Assembly: GCA_025345505.1 (NCBI GenBank)
Contig: JANVCC010000125.1
Span: forward strand, 4,261,441-4,325,440
Reading direction: 5' to 3'
DNA from: Todiramphus chloris collaris
Lineage: Eukaryota; Chordata; Aves; Coraciiformes; Alcedinidae
DNA length: 64,000 nt
This document shows positions 32,701 through 47,106 of the stretch, one piece after another. The stretch's first letter is position 1; every line of letters starts with the position of its first letter. A program made the position numbers and the translations under genes. Under the pieces are notes generated by a model, which did no database searches, was not told where the DNA came from, and saw only the letters and a program-made list of their open reading frames with translations.

Positions 32701-35700
32701 GGAGGTGTGTTTCACCCAGGCATCATCAGTGTTTGTTTTCCTTCTGGTTAATCCTTGCAATTACTTTGCTGTGCCAGCATCTCTTGGGGTGGAGGGGGAA
32801 GGGTGGGGTCTGAATCCCTGCAGATCTGTGATCTGCAATCAGTGAAATATCACATCAAATGTTAATCAAAAATACATGCCAGGGCTTGTTCTCTAAGTGA
32901 CATGGTGCACCTTGTTGCCACAGGACTAAGTTCTCTCCGTCTCCTCACCTGCAGCTTAGTCTTGATCATATGGTTTATTAGGAATAAATCCTGGCCCATG
33001 CTGTCCCCTGGACAGTGCTTGGCATCACCCTGGTAACAAATGGTGCGGGTGGCCACCAGACAGTTCTTGAGCCCAGGCTGTCCCTGTGTGGTTCAACAGA
33101 ATAGCTGTGGGAAAAAATGCTGCTATCAAACCAAATAATAATAAATAAGAGGCGACCAGGAGAAAAGGAAAGGCTAAAAGCAGAAGTGAGCCACTGGCAT
33201 CAGTGTCCAGGATTACGAGGAGGTGATACTCACAAAGCACATCTCAGGACAATGCTTTGTATACACCCTGGGACGTGCCCAGGAGTACCTGAGGCAGCAG
33301 TGTGGATTTGCATTCGGTGGCTTGGCGCACAGCGAGTCGAGGTCAGCGTGTTGGACGGTGGAGTGTGGCATCTCCGATGGCTCTCCAACTTAACGTTGGC
33401 CCCTTTGGGCTGCACTCCTGAATACGCTCGCTGTTTGGTGGAGGCTCCTGGCTCAAAGGGCAGCACCACTCCAGTGCGCACATAGAAAGAGACAGACAGA
33501 CCTGGCAGCACTATTTATTTGGTCCAAGCTTCAGTGACTTTCAATAGCCGGGCAGGAACTTGGCTCCTCCTTTGCACCACTTCTCAGTAGTAACAATGAA
33601 ACACACTTCCCTGACTTCACTGGCTTCCCTGAGCATCTGTTTCATCCGTGGCATGGGGGAAGTGATTTTCTTCACTGCTGTACTGATTGGAAGTCAAACA
33701 GCCTTCAATCCCATGTTGATTATGTTCCTTGGAGCACTGAGTCTCCTGCAGGCTCTGAGAGCCTATATGCATGAATGCCAACCTGTAATCCAGCAGAGAC
33801 TTCGAAACCATATTTTCCTGTGAGACAAAGCCTGATAATTTCTGGCCATTCAAAAACATTCAGGAACATCCTAAATTGTGTCCTCTGGGCTGGATTCCAA
33901 TGTCAAGTCTTTTGTATTTCAGACTCTCCCGTATGATTATTGGAGCAGGGGGATGGAGTCACTACATGAGCAATCAAGGACCTTCCACCCCCCTTTCCTC
34001 CACCACTATGGCATTTTGCAGAACCCCAGGGTACTTTTTAATCCTCTTCCCCTCCTGCGCTGTACTTATGGCCCAGTAAACTAAACAGGGAGAGGACACA
34101 GAGCCAAAAACTACCCTGCGTTTGTGCAGATAGTTTACTTTTCAGAACACACCCTTATGTGTTTTCAGCCCTGTTCAGGCAGCAGTCTCCCATCCTGAGC
34201 CTGGCCACCATTCGAAGGACATCTGGCCAGGGATTATTCCCAGCAGGGACATGGGTCATCCTCTTCTGGCAGGGAGAGGGGTGAAACCTCCAGCAGTGCA
34301 GATGCTCGGTGTTAATTGTAAACCAAGCAGCACTGCACAGGCTGAGCTGCCTGGAGGTGCCTATCTGGAGGCTCCTCTCTGGACTCTAACATCGTGCTGC
34401 AACAATCAGCCACTTTTACAGCTCTATAGATCACTGGATAAAAACCACATTTAATTCTATGGTAAGGTCACTTTTTAGTTAAAAGGGACAGAATGGATTT
34501 AATTTATAAGGCTCTCCAACTTTATGGCTTGCATTTAGAGTTATATGTATTATGTAGTGCCAAACACGTATTATAAAAATTGATTCCCCCTTTCTCCTCC
34601 CTAGATTTGCTGTGTCAGGCGGATTCTGATTACCCTTCTCTTTGCTTCAAGCCAAAAGGTAGACTGAGGTAGGTCTGAACATCAGGGTTGACATCCCTGA
34701 GAGCAAAGTGCAAGTTTATTAGGGAATGAAACTGGCCCAGATCATTCCCACCTGGTTAGGGGAGGGGATGAAAATTATTTCTACTACAATCACTACCACA
34801 ATACAGGGTAGGAGGATGGGGCCTGAGGTCTGTAGGGGAAAGTGCAACTCAAAGTGATTGCAAGGTGTAAGGGGTCAGCAGGTTACCTGGTATTACTGCC
34901 TTTGTGGAGGTCTTTTCATGGCAATGTGATGTAATCACAGCCTCTGAATTCAACAGCAAATTTCAGGCAAGAGAAATAAAGTCCTGAGGAGGTTAGGGAG
35001 AAAAATTATTATTTTTTTTCTCCCAGGAAAGCTTTTAAACATCTTTTAAGTGTCTTAACAGCAGTGAGAATGAGGGTTGGAGAGAGACCATTGAAGGGAA
35101 GAGCGAGAAGGGGGTGATAGCAAGAGGAAGTAGACCAAATTGGTCACCTGATCATCACTCCCAGAATCTCAGCAGCTGGTGCTGTAGCCACACCTTGGCT
35201 TTATTTGATTTAAGTGGCCTCTTTGAAGAACAATTAACATTAGAGAGGGGGAAGACAAGGAAAGTCAGAACTTGTGAGAGTGGAAGAAGTTGCTATATCC
35301 TTGTGTCTGAGCTCCTGTGGACGGGGATGGTAAGTTCATTCCATGCTGATGGTGTGGATGCTGTGACTTTTGAGAGAAATCAATTGAACCTGTTAGAGAG
35401 ATGCTGTACTTTGATTTAGAGGCTTAGAAGTGGTGATGAATGGACCATGTTATACAAGGGAGACTTGAGACAGGGCTCTGAAAGGCATAGGGGAGCCTGG
35501 CTTCTCCTTGGAGTGTCTCTGTGTCATAGTCCACCTGCCCAGAGAGAGGATCTGCTTCTCTCTCTTGCAGCTATGTTTCTCGAGCAACTGTTTGCTTTCT
35601 CTGTTTTGAAGTTGTGCTCATCAAATTCCCAGCAAACACTCTGGACAAGCTGTTAGATGCCCTTTAAAGTTGAGGAGGGGAGAAGTGAGCTGCATTTGCC

Positions 35701-38436
35701 TATACGCAGTCCTGGCTGTACTTGACTGAGTGACTGCAGTAAAACTAGAGCTATAAATAAAATGCATGTGCCTGTGTCCACTACAGTAATCTCCTGAGAA
35801 GATATAAATTGCTTCAGGACTTCTGGGAAATATCCATATTTTCAGCCTGTGTTTATATTAATTAGGTTTTTTTTATAGTGGTTTTATTTGGTGTTGGTTG
35901 GTTTTTGTGTGTGTGTGAGGGGGCTGGTTGTTGTTGTTGGTTTTTGTTTGAGGTTTTTTATGTTTTGGTGCAATGAGAACAAGGTAGTACAGGACACCCA
36001 GTCTACAACAGCAGTGTGAACAAGGTGTTAAGGGACACTTCAGTCCAAAGTAGCAGGCAGGGGTGAGGAGGGACTGCACGCTACCTGAGCAGGGTTGCAC
36101 TGTGGCAGTGGTGGCTGTTCCTGCCATGGGCTGGATGCACCCTTCTCTGCAAGCTCCGTTCAGGGTGGATTTAACTGTGACTTGCATGATCTTGAGCATT
36201 GCCTGGGCCTGAATGGAGACATCTCTGGCCTGTGCTGTTCGCCTTTGTTCACCTAGTTGCAAAATGTGGCCAAAATGAAGAATTTGTGAATTGTGAAACT
36301 GGATCCCTTCAAATCTCAAGTTGCTTAGGAATCTTTTTTTATCATTATTACCATTATTATTTTTTAATCTGGAATTTGTGGTTAGCCTCTTCAACTTATT
36401 TCAACAAAGAGTTGGGATTTTTTTCTTTATTATGTTTTGGCTAGGTTTTTTTTTGTTATTGCCACTTATTTACTTTAATTGCTACTGTTATTTGTTCTTT
36501 ACAATTATATAAGTTGAGGAATTCTGATTTCACAGCACAATGCCAGGTATTACAAGAGCTGCCCCAAAGGTGTCGGAATCTGAGGACAGAGGTATGCTTG
36601 AAAGGACCAGATTACCAAACAGTAATAAGGACAGAATACAGTCTCCATGGGGAGTGAAGTATTTGCCTCTGCATCTTTTCTTTTGGTCTCCAAGGAGCTC
36701 TGTCTCTCTAACAGCAGCATCTTAGAAACTGAAAGAAGCAGTTCACAAGGAATGAAGGTCTCTCTGGCACTGTAGCCACATTTATCAGCATCCTGTCTGG
36801 AAAGGACATGTCCTTTAAGTTCAATCTGCATGTGGAGGTCAAGAATATTATTTTTATAAGTCTAAACTCAAATTTGGCTAAAATGAGACAATTGAAATGC
36901 ACCAGCAGGAACTCTGGACTTGAAGGTGAGATTTAAGCATGGGATAGAGGCTGAGAGTCACACCTCCATGGAGAAAGATCATAGAACCTTGCCTCTCTGC
37001 TGCAAATATGCATGTGGTACCTGTGCTGGAGAGGGTAGTGACTGCAGGAGGCATGTGAAGGTGTGATTGAGGGGAAGAGGCATTCCAGGATAATACAGAT
37101 GGGAGAGAACTAAGAGTACTGTATTTGGAGTGACTATTTCTCTGGATTCATATTTGCTTATGTGCAGAGATTCCTGACATGTTAAAAGGGGGCAGGAGAG
37201 GGTTCAGCAGGTTTCTTTCATCTGTCCCAGCTACCTTCACCTTGACATCAAGAGAAAAGTAAGGCAGGAGGAAAGTAAGTGCATAAAGACAAAGTTTCTT
37301 CCCCCAGTACCTTGGTGCTCCACAACCCCTGGAGATTTACCAGGGTTTGAGGATTAGAGAAGGAGGAGGAGGTCTCCAAGATAGCTCGGTAAGGGTAGAG
37401 TAGGGCTGTTGGGCTTGGACCTGCTGGATTGACTGTGACCTGGCTTGTTGATATCACACTATCTTATTGGCATGTGGTTGCTCTCTGGAATTTGCCCTGG
37501 ACCCCTAAAATATCTGTATCCTTGAGGATAAGGCATTGGAGTTGGAGGACCTTGAAGTAAAAAGAGAGTACACAAGTGGAAAGAGTTTCTCCTGCCTGCA
37601 GAAGTAGCTGTCAGGTCTGTGGGCTGTCACATGAGTCCTTGAGCTATTGAGTATTTTAGTCCAAGGTTAGACCAGAAAACTTTCACCTTATTGCTGCTGA
37701 CTCACCAGACACCAGAGAGGAAACAGCAAGGAGGCATCTCAAAGACTATAGAAATACATTGATGTAAAGGCCCCCCATTGTATGGAGGCTCCAGAGATAC
37801 AAAGATGTTTTCATCTCTCTGCATTAATTATAGGAGGACAGAACTAGGAGGCTCCTTCCTGAAGTCAGCTGCCTTCCTGGTGTACTCCAGCTTAATGGTA
37901 GCAAGGAGATTGTCTTATAGATGACTGACTGTCCAAGACAATAATTTTTCTGGTGGCTAGAATCCTCAACTCGAGTACCTTTTCTGGCCAAATCAAGCCT
38001 GTTTATCTTCATGGCGTCGCTGCACTTTCATTTAAAGAGTCTTTCTTCACCTAGTGCTTCCTTCTCATCATTTATCACATTTTAATTTTTTGTTCACTTT
38101 ATTTTTGCAAGGCCAAATACAACCATATCTTGTGTTCTCCTAGTCACCTAAGTGATCTTTCTCTGTGACACCCTCTCACAGTGAGAACCTTACTAAAAAA
38201 ACCCCCCGAACAATATTTATATACAGCTGAAGATAATGTCATCCCTATTTGGAAAACTGGAGATATCTCCCCCAGTGCATCTGAGACTGACACGTTGCCT
38301 TTTTCACCACTGTGTTTGTTTGTACCCAACCTATATCTTCATCTTCTGCTTTTTTTTTTTTTTCTGCTCCATAGAAATCATTTTATTCTTTAATAGTTTT
38401 TTACCTTAGGAATATCCCCACTGCCTAAATGTGACA
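29800..38436. other. probable intronic or intergenic sequence, no exon recognised
   Basis: Unique sequence without recognisable exons or transposons. An 87-codon plus frame at 33560-33823 has a hydrophobic middle but no splice or domain support. Stretches at 31100-31300 and 31490-31700 are of balanced composition and could be conserved noncoding DNA; nothing here proves it. T/G-rich low complexity lies at 35868-35960, and T-rich pockets at 36330-36460. Confidence 0.45.
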
Positions 38437-38500
38437 GTATTACTCTTATGTTACACCTAGAGAAACAGAGGCAAAGGAAAAAAGTGACTTCATCTTCATG
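38437..38500 (+). mobile_element. possible MIR SINE core remnant
   Basis: The stretch reads like a decayed MIR core: TTACTCTTATGTTACA, then GAGAAACAGAGGCAAAGG, then AAAAAAGTGACTTC. This parallels the MIR pattern of '...ttttacagatgaggaaactgaggc...aagtgacttg'. MIRs are ancient amniote SINEs and survive at low density in birds. Only about 64 bp match and divergence is high, so chance resemblance is possible. Confidence 0.45.
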
Positions 38501-41500
38501 AAGGAGGTTGTAATGCTTGACAAAAACATTGCTAAAGAGAGAGGGTCCTTCAATGCCAGTCTGCTGTGGGCATCAAGGCTTTGTTCTGACGTGACTTCCC
38601 TCTGACACCAATGAAGTCTAGGTTCAAATGCCTTGCCATGGGCAGAGGATGCCTCTACCAGGCAGGCATTATTATAAGGAGACTGGTTGTTTTTCCTGCT
38701 CCTCAGCCTACATCCCCCCCCCCCCCCCTTCTTTGCCGGGCTGGGGATGAATGGGAAGAGAGAGGCTCTGAGTGGACTCTGTTCTCCAATGCCAGTCGCT
38801 GCTGAATTTCAAATAACTCCCCAAACAAAACCCAAACAAGCAGGCCCTTGTGTTTCTCTATCTCCTCTCTCTTTGGCCTTAGTCACCAGGCTTGGCAGCA
38901 CTGCTGCTCTTCTGTGGCTTGTCACATGCTAGGCAGGGAGGATGGGCTGCTTTTTCGTTCTTCTTTTCCTTCAGGGGTCTGAAACAACAGAGCCCTTTGC
39001 CTTGTTTGTTTTGCTGGGGCAGAAGTGACGATGGGCTAGAGGAAGAGGAAGAATGGTGTAACACCCCCCTTGTCAGGGTTTTTGGTCATCAGCAAGTTAA
39101 AGGTTGGTATCTTCAGAAGAGTAGCTGCCACCACCTGTCCTTGTCTCCTGGTGATGTCTGGCCTCCTCTGAGAGGGTGGTGGGAAGGTGCTGGCTGTTCA
39201 GAGATGGAGAGAGAGGAGAAGATGCTGTCTATTGTCCAGGAAAAGTGGTGTCCTTGCATTTTCGGGGGATTCACCGGCTGCCTGGGGTGTACTGGTTGCA
39301 GAAAATGGTCAGTGTAACTAGATTAGCTTTTGTCCTAAATGCAGCTAGAGGTGAAAGAGAACAGCAGGACAAACCCATCTGGGAGACACAGTATGGCTAG
39401 AGAGCTCCTCTTGAGACATCTGGCACACACACCGTTGTCCTGACACTGGTGTGCATAGTGGACTGGGGGCAAGAGAAGAGGGGAAGAGTAAAGGAGAACA
39501 TACAGCTCCCCTGATCACTTCTGCACTGCTGCTCTCTGAAACAGCCTGGGGCATGGCAGTCACAGTGAGAAGACCAGGCCAATGAGCAGAAGGATTTGTA
39601 GGGGTTCTGAGATCCCTAAATTCATTCCTCTCATGATCCAAGACAGGACTTGAACTCCTTTGACCTTCAGGGAGCATAGTTTCTGTGGACAGCATGGTGG
39701 GGTCAAAGCTATTGCAGACTGGGGCAGCTCCTTGTAACCTATTAATTTTCAGCAAGCCAAGCCTGATAGACTGGGACAGTGTAGTCTGTTTTCTGCCAAA
39801 AAAAAAAAAAAAAAAGCTTTAGCCACCATTTCTTTATCTTGTGTCTTAGACCAGAAAAGCTCTCTGTGCAAAACTCACTCAAGATGCACTGCGAGTATTT
39901 GGCAGCATATTGCGGTGTTGTTCACTCTGCTGTGTTCAGGCACAGGTCTCAGTTCAGCCCAGCTTTAATTGGATGAGAGGGGCTGCTCATCCTGGCAGCA
40001 CACTTGGCGTGCGCTGACTTTAAACAGCAGGACATGACCCCTTGCCTGTGATCAACTCCTGACCTAAATAGGGCAAAAGAGACCCCAAGTTTATGGAAAG
40101 CTTGTTCCACTGGTCCGAGTAAGAGCCAGATGACTTCTGCCTGTGATCTATCGACCAGGAAGAGAAAAATCATTAGTAGCCATAGACTGTCTATGTGGAA
40201 CAGATTAAGTGATGGCTGCTGCAAACTCATGGGATGGGGCAGGAGAAAGGAAGCTGACTCTGTGGATAAATACAAGCCTTCCTTCTGCAAGGCTTGTCAC
40301 TACTGCTTTTTTACAGGAAAAACAGCATTCAAGATGTTGTTGTTGCTAGTCAGTGCTGAATGGCTCGTGGGGGTGTCGATAAAAAACATAAGTAAGGTAT
40401 AATTGTGGGATTTGTGCTAAGCTCTGGTTTCTGGGCAAAACACAGGAATCCTTGGGTGAAATTCAGTGGCCTCATTCTTCCTGAGGACAAGCTACATGAA
40501 CATAAATGTCTCTTCTGGCATTATATATATATGTGTGTGTGTATATATAAATAGATATTAAAAGCAAAATGCAAGATGTTGTATGAAGAATGACCTAGTC
40601 TTAGTGCTACCCCAGTGTGTTTCCCTCAAGCTGATGAAATGATCCTGAAAAACTCCTTGCAAATGGTGCTTTGTACCAGTTGATTTTTGCATCTGTTGCT
40701 ATGTATCCAACATTGATTTGTTGGGCTGAGCTGCTGCCTCGAGTGATGCTCCGCTGCTTTTGAAAGGGTTTGGCTTTTCCCAGTTATATTCAATACCCGG
40801 ATTTTGAGAGGCAGCTCCTATTAATATATCTTCTAATGTATTCCTACATGATTCTATATGATCTCTACTGCTAACTATATATATGAAACAGGAACACTTC
40901 CAACTGGGAGTGGTACGAAAGGACTCTTTTACTGCTAGGCAACCTCTTCAAATCCAAGGATGAAAATCTCTACTCGGTCTATGACAGATCTCTTAACCTC
41001 TGAGCTCTTCTGCTGAAACTGGGAAACAAGAGGCATTTTGAAATGAAGGTGAATCTAACTTGTTCCAGAGACAAAGATCAAATAACAGATAAGGGTAGTC
41101 AGAATTACCAATTATAATAATAATAAACAGTTAGGTTGGTTCCTTCCTTCTACTCTCTCCCCCTCTTTATCTCTTTATTTTATTTTCTCCAAAGTCCGTT
41201 GGGAAATGTTTTGAATTTCTGTGAACAAATCTGTTCATTCATAAGAGCTTCTCCCAGAACCAGTTCTTAGCCAGTGACTTCTGCCAAACTCTTTGACTGC
41301 TATATATTCATGATCCCTTCAGTTGAATTCTATATTAAATTGCTTTTGATAAAATGTGGATCATGAATCATGGTTACTTCATCCACAGAGTGTTTTAAGT
41401 GAGTCTGTATATAACAAGTACAGGCAGATTTCCAAGGTGTCATTGTTGTTGTTGTTTTAAGAAATATATTGGTTGTATCCTAATGCTTCCAGATACAGAT

Positions 41501-44500
41501 ATTGGGATTTCTGAAGTAATATTGCAGCCTTGGGTGTGTATGTGAGTATGTTTTTCTTCACCTATGTGCTATACATACATTTAATTCTGTTCCTTTTGTG
41601 AGTAGATCAGAACAGAAAGATGACAGGTGCTGAAGAGTTGATAACAAATAAGACATTTCTTCACAATGTCCCAGGCACAGTGGTCGGGAGAAGCTCTCTA
41701 CAGAGAACTAAATCTTTAACTGCTGTCTTTGAGGTTTTTTCCTCCTCCATCAAGATCTCCTGAGCTGCTGAGAGGTTGAGATCCCTCAGCCTCTCTATGA
41801 GCCCTTGTCACCAGAGGGAGGCAAACAGATGCCTTGTGAAAGGAATTAGTTGACCTACAGCTCTTTTGGTGATGAACATTTTTCCAAATATTCCACTAAT
41901 CATCAAAGTATTCATGAGTAATCAACAATATACCAGCAGCAAGAAGGAAAACCAGAGGCAGTATATTACTCTTACAGCTACAAATTTGCTGCCTGCTCCT
42001 CCTCCTAGCCCCAGCCCAGCCTTACCAGATTTATGAAATCTGGAGATCCTCTATCTGTAGGAAGAGATTGATAAGAAAAAAATATCAGATGGTGGTCAGA
42101 GGCGAATGGCTGAGATAATAAGGAATTTGGAAGATTTACAGAACATGTTGTTGAAGGCTGCCTGAGAATCAATTTCTGAAAATGGGATATGACAAAAAAA
42201 GCCCTTCTTGGATTAAAAAAAAAAGTGTAGCAAGGCACAAGCTGCAGAGCTGATGGAATGGCAACAGTATTTGCCATGCAAATCACTGCACTTATGTTTT
42301 TTTCTGAACCTGGAAAAGGAGTTTCTCTTCCACTACAGTGACTTCTCCATTATGCTCAAAGATTGAGAACTAGTTGCTTTTATCCTAAATCGCCTTAGTA
42401 CTAAAGCTGAATGGGTGAAGATTAAAAACACTCTTTAAAGGTTACTTACATTACTAATTACTATTTGTCATTAATAGCCAATCATAGTGAGAAGAATGGC
42501 TTTGGTTCTTTTTCTCCCATGACCTGTACTAGTCAGTCCCATTGCCTTCTTGCTCTTATAAAGGATGTTCTTTCTATCCATCTTAAATAACTACTTTTCT
42601 AATTTCCTGGAGTATCAGGCAGAGAGGCTGAAGTTCTGTTTGATTCTTTTCTTCTTGGGTGCATTTGTGGTACTTAATATTTGTCTGCTGGGTAGGAAAA
42701 AACCCCAGATAAATATAAAAAATATTGTTAGATTTTGGTCTTGTTCACTTGCATGGCAAGCAACTATCTCTTCCCTGCTCCCCTAAATAGAGATTTCCAC
42801 ACCCCACATAAGTGAAATCACAAGAGTTCCATATAAAGCATCTGTGGTCAGGAAAAAATCCAAATAGAGAAGATTAGTTACCTCATCTTTCATCAGATGA
42901 TAATGTTCGCTTGCTCCAAGACTTCCAACTCCCACACTTGTGAAAGGTGTCTTATAACTAGCATCAAAGCTGAGCCAGGAAATTAAAGCACCAAGTTTTG
43001 ATCAGTAAACTCTTTCTTCTTGCACAAGCCAAGATGGTCTACGGAGACAAGTTGTCTGCAAGGACAACCCAAAGTTGTTGCTGTCTAACTCCAGTTCTAT
43101 TAGTTTCTCTTTATGAATGGTGTCAATCTTTGGCTGATAGTCTGAGAAGAGGTGATTTGGGAATTTACAGCACCTTACTACTGTCCATTTGTACCTCCCT
43201 TGGCACTTCTGCTTTCTCCTAACACGTCCAATTGCTTATGAGACTTGTCTTGGAAACCCTGCAGCCTAAGTACCCGAGCCACCAAGGATTTCTCCAATGT
43301 AGAAACCATCAAGGTTGTGTCACTGAATTTTATTACCAATGGGCACACCTTAATCCATTTCTTTTCTTTAGGACGTACCAGGTGTCCTCGTTGTCTCTGC
43401 AGAGAGGAGATCCTTTTTAAGTTGATGTGTATCTTGATCTCTGAAAGCAGCTCCCAATCTCTTGTGTCTGCTGCCACAGTAATTTCTGTGTTGTAAGGTC
43501 TCCAAGAATGCTGAGGATCCTTCAAAACATTAAAAGCAATTTTTAAATTATTGACCACTGGCATGAAATAGGCATCCTGGATGAAGAATGGAAAAAGGTG
43601 CCAGACTGGATGGAAAACAAGGGGTGACATAGACAAGAAATTTGATACTTCTGTTTTTGCCTGTGACTCCCCGAAGGTTTGAGTCCCTCATGTAAATCCT
43701 GAGCAGGGAATGAAGAAGAGAGCTTTTTTAGGTCCCAGTGGTGAAAAGGGGAACAGACACTCTTGAAGGTCATCAGAATGCTGACATTTGATAAGCAGTG
43801 GTAATGGAAAATTACAGATCTTGACCTCCTCCAGCACAGCAGAGGATGTACCAGCATATAACCATCCCAGGGGACAGGAGCTGTGACTGCACCTGTTTCC
43901 AAAGGGCAAGGAGAGGACAAACATCATGGAGGGCTGGAATTCCTACTGCTGACAGGCCAGACAGTGTCCTGTTGTCCTCGCGTGGGGGTCATTGGCATGT
44001 TCTGCACTGATGTCTGAATAGTTTGTCCCTTCCAAGATGAATCCCCTTTTGTGAGGACTGTCCTGTTGTGGACTTCCCTGCCCAACACGTGCATGCTAAA
44101 TACTATTTATCTCCTTTTATTTTTATTTTTTTTAAACCTCCCCAGTCATTTCAGGACAAGTTGGGTGTTTAACCTGGCTTCATGCTCAGAAAAGTGGAGA
44201 ATCAAAACTGTCTCTCATGTCTTAATGCAGGTGGCAGGGTTGTTCTAGTGCTTTAAACAAAGTAAAGGCTACCTTCCTGCATTTGGGAGAGGGTCTCATT
44301 CCTGGAAAGCCATTCAGAAACACCTCTCATTGCATAGCACATCTGTCCACTTTTGTCACCGTTAATGGTTTTTTTTCTTTGCCTCTAAAAATCACACAGT
44401 GCATCCCCACATTGGAATGGTTTTAGATTTATGCAATTATTGTACGTGACCACCAATTTAAATGAACCTTTGATCCAATCCTTCACACTCTGACTGTGGA

Positions 44501-47106
44501 CTCTGATCTGGGTTTTTCACTGTGATCACACTCATCAGTGGCCTTTCGTGACTGTGAAGACCAAAGATAGGTGATAACAAGCCCAGGAAGAGAGAAGCAA
44601 GCTGCTCTATTCCTCCTAAGCCCCATGCTCATTGCTGAGCTGAAGAAACAATCAGTGGATTGCCTTCAGCTTGAGGAGGCTGAAACAGAGCATCAGTGGG
44701 ATTAGAAGGGTTTAGGGGTATTAGAATAATTGGTGGTGCTAATTTCCAATGCTGAAGACTTCCAGCTGAGTAAAGATACTGCAAGATGCTGATCTCTGCA
44801 GAGAGATACCGCTTCAGGAACAGGAGAGGTAGTTGCTCAGGAGGAGCAAAGAGGTGTAGGAGTTAGTGGCAATATAAAAGGATCCCAGTGCAGTGAGCTT
44901 CGGTATTAGGTGGAAAAAAATACCCTAGAAAAATACCATGCATAAAGGTTGGTGGAAAGTGGTAACCCAGGGAGGAGTAGGATGGGAGGGAGGAGCAAGG
45001 GACTGAAGGCTTCAAATGGAACTTGAACTGGGGAATGAAAGAGCAGCTACCATTGTGTTTTAAGGATACCTGTGGAAAGGTAAATAACCACCTGCCCTAT
45101 CCTGTCTGTGAGGAAGCTGAGTAACCTGCTTAGACTATCTGATATCCCATGTGCACCTTGATCTCAGCCATAGTCTGAGACCAGGATACACGAGTATCTG
45201 CACATCTCTGTACTGGGGCCACCAGACTTCAGATCTTGGACCAAGCTGTGACTGCAAAGAAAAAACATGCTGGGACTGAGAAGCAAGGATAAGAATGAAA
45301 TAGTTGAGGGAAATGGTTTCTAATGTCCAAGGACAGGATGGATCTGTGAACTTTGTTAGGAGTTTGAAGGAGTTACGCTGACAGTGAAAAATAAGGGAGG
45401 ATGTATTGGGCTTTTTAAGGATGGCCCATTATCTGAATTGTTTAGATGGGATGAAATAAATCTTCTGCTGGACTGGAGAAGATCCCTATTAAATGGGATT
45501 TGCAAGTCCTTTCCTACTTCAGTGTTCCTGACTCTTGGACTAATGCATTCCCCTCCTGTTATGTGCAAAGATGATCCTGCATAAAAGGAAGATCTTTACT
45601 GATTGCTCAACTTTCCACTGTGTTCACATCCATTCAGTCTCTAAGTGGTTACCTCTATCACTAAGTTCAAAAGCCTGCACTGTAGTTAAAAATAAATGTA
45701 ACTGGAGCTTTGAAGATTCATTATGGTCTGATGATTCTTGGAGTGATATCGGAATCTTTCTCAGGTGCCTGTTTGATCAGTTTTGCCCTTGTATAGATGA
45801 ACACTATCCATCAGGTCAAGTTTTTCTTAATAGTGTTAAATGTAGTTTGTTTAGGGACATCAAGGCATTTTCAGCTAAAAAGAAAAATCATTGTGGCTCA
45901 TTCCTAAGACTTTTAAACATCCCATCCTTCCTCTTGCTCTCTTAATGTGGTGTGTTGTAGTTTTGTAGCTTGTAGGGGTTTTCTTCAGAGAAAACATGGT
46001 GTTTTGAGGGTCTCCTGTGTTGGATAGAGCAAATTCTTAGCAATCCTCCATAGCTGCATAATGCTAGCTATAAGGGAGGCCATGAATTTTAACCTTTCAG
46101 ACCTTTGAGTGTGTTTTTGGTTCTAGTACTAAGGACAGTAGAAGCTTCCTTGCTAGCCTTTGTCACTTGGTCCCCAGGAATGCTCCTATGAGCTCCTCAT
46201 GTTTACTGACTAAAGAGTTCAGTAAACTAGCTGATTAAATGCTGTGGAGGCATGGAAGATTGTCTTCAAGGAGAGCCTGTGAGTGCTGGAGCTTTGTGGT
46301 CAAGACTTCTCTGCTTCCATCTTCAGGAAAGTGAGAAGTGATAGCATATGATTAACTTATGAAGTGCTCGCCGAGGCAACGTCATTAGTTCGAACAAGCC
46401 CTTGTGAAAATGGGAACTGCCAGAACATGCATTTTTAATGTCTAGGCTGCATTAAGATATAAATGTGATGGAGACTAAACTTAGAGCCTGTGAACTCAGA
46501 GAGTGATGCTTCTATTTGTGGCAGAAGCCAGAGAAAGATTAGGGGTAAAGTAGAAGAGTATTTTTTAAGGGGCTCTTGTATTGAGGGAAGCTCCATCAAT
46601 TTTGGGCAAGTGTCAGAACAAATTAGACTAATTTCTAGGTGATGACTATACCTCTCTCTCTGCCCGAAGTCTCCATCAAGCTAATTCTGTTTCTGCCTTT
46701 AAATGCTTTGTTTCTATCCATCTCTGCATTCACCTTCACCCCTGGTGGTCTGTCCTCACAGACTCTCATGCCATCCTTCCTTCACCCAGGCCACCTCTTC
46801 CCATCCTATGGTGACTGCTGATCCCTCTCTCTTCCCTGCTTTGCACACACACTTCTTCCACACCATCCCCAGTAGGAAAACTCCTCTGCACTGAAACTGG
46901 AGCTGGCACTGGAGGGAAACAGCACTGTGCAACTTGAGTGATGTAGGAGATGGCCAGCTAAAGGCTGCCATGGCAACAGCTGGATTTCCTTCATCTCCCC
47001 CTGCTTCCCCCAAGATTACACTAAAATGACAAAAAAAATAACAGCTAAGGGGGAACAAAAGAACCCTCTTCCCCAATCAAATCAACTGGTCTTTTGACTT
47101 ATTTCC
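38501..47106. other. probable intronic or intergenic sequence, no exon recognised
   Basis: Unique sequence. Simple repeats include a C run at 38714-38728 (just left of this stretch it is also pyrimidine-rich), an 18-base A run at 39798-39815, a (TA)n/(TG)n patch at 40521-40549 and (TTG)n near 41445-41456. No exon or RNA gene was recognised. Confidence 0.45.

Noticed and set aside
33560-33823. 87-codon plus frame with a hydrophobic middle
   Set aside because: It looks faintly membrane-like but lacks a recognisable family, promoter or convincing splice sites. I left it as background.
41640-41860. Possible CR1 fragment (ACATTTCTTCACAATG and CCTCAGCCTCTCTATGAG strings)
   Set aside because: The pieces resemble opposite orientations of CR1 and do not form one collinear match.
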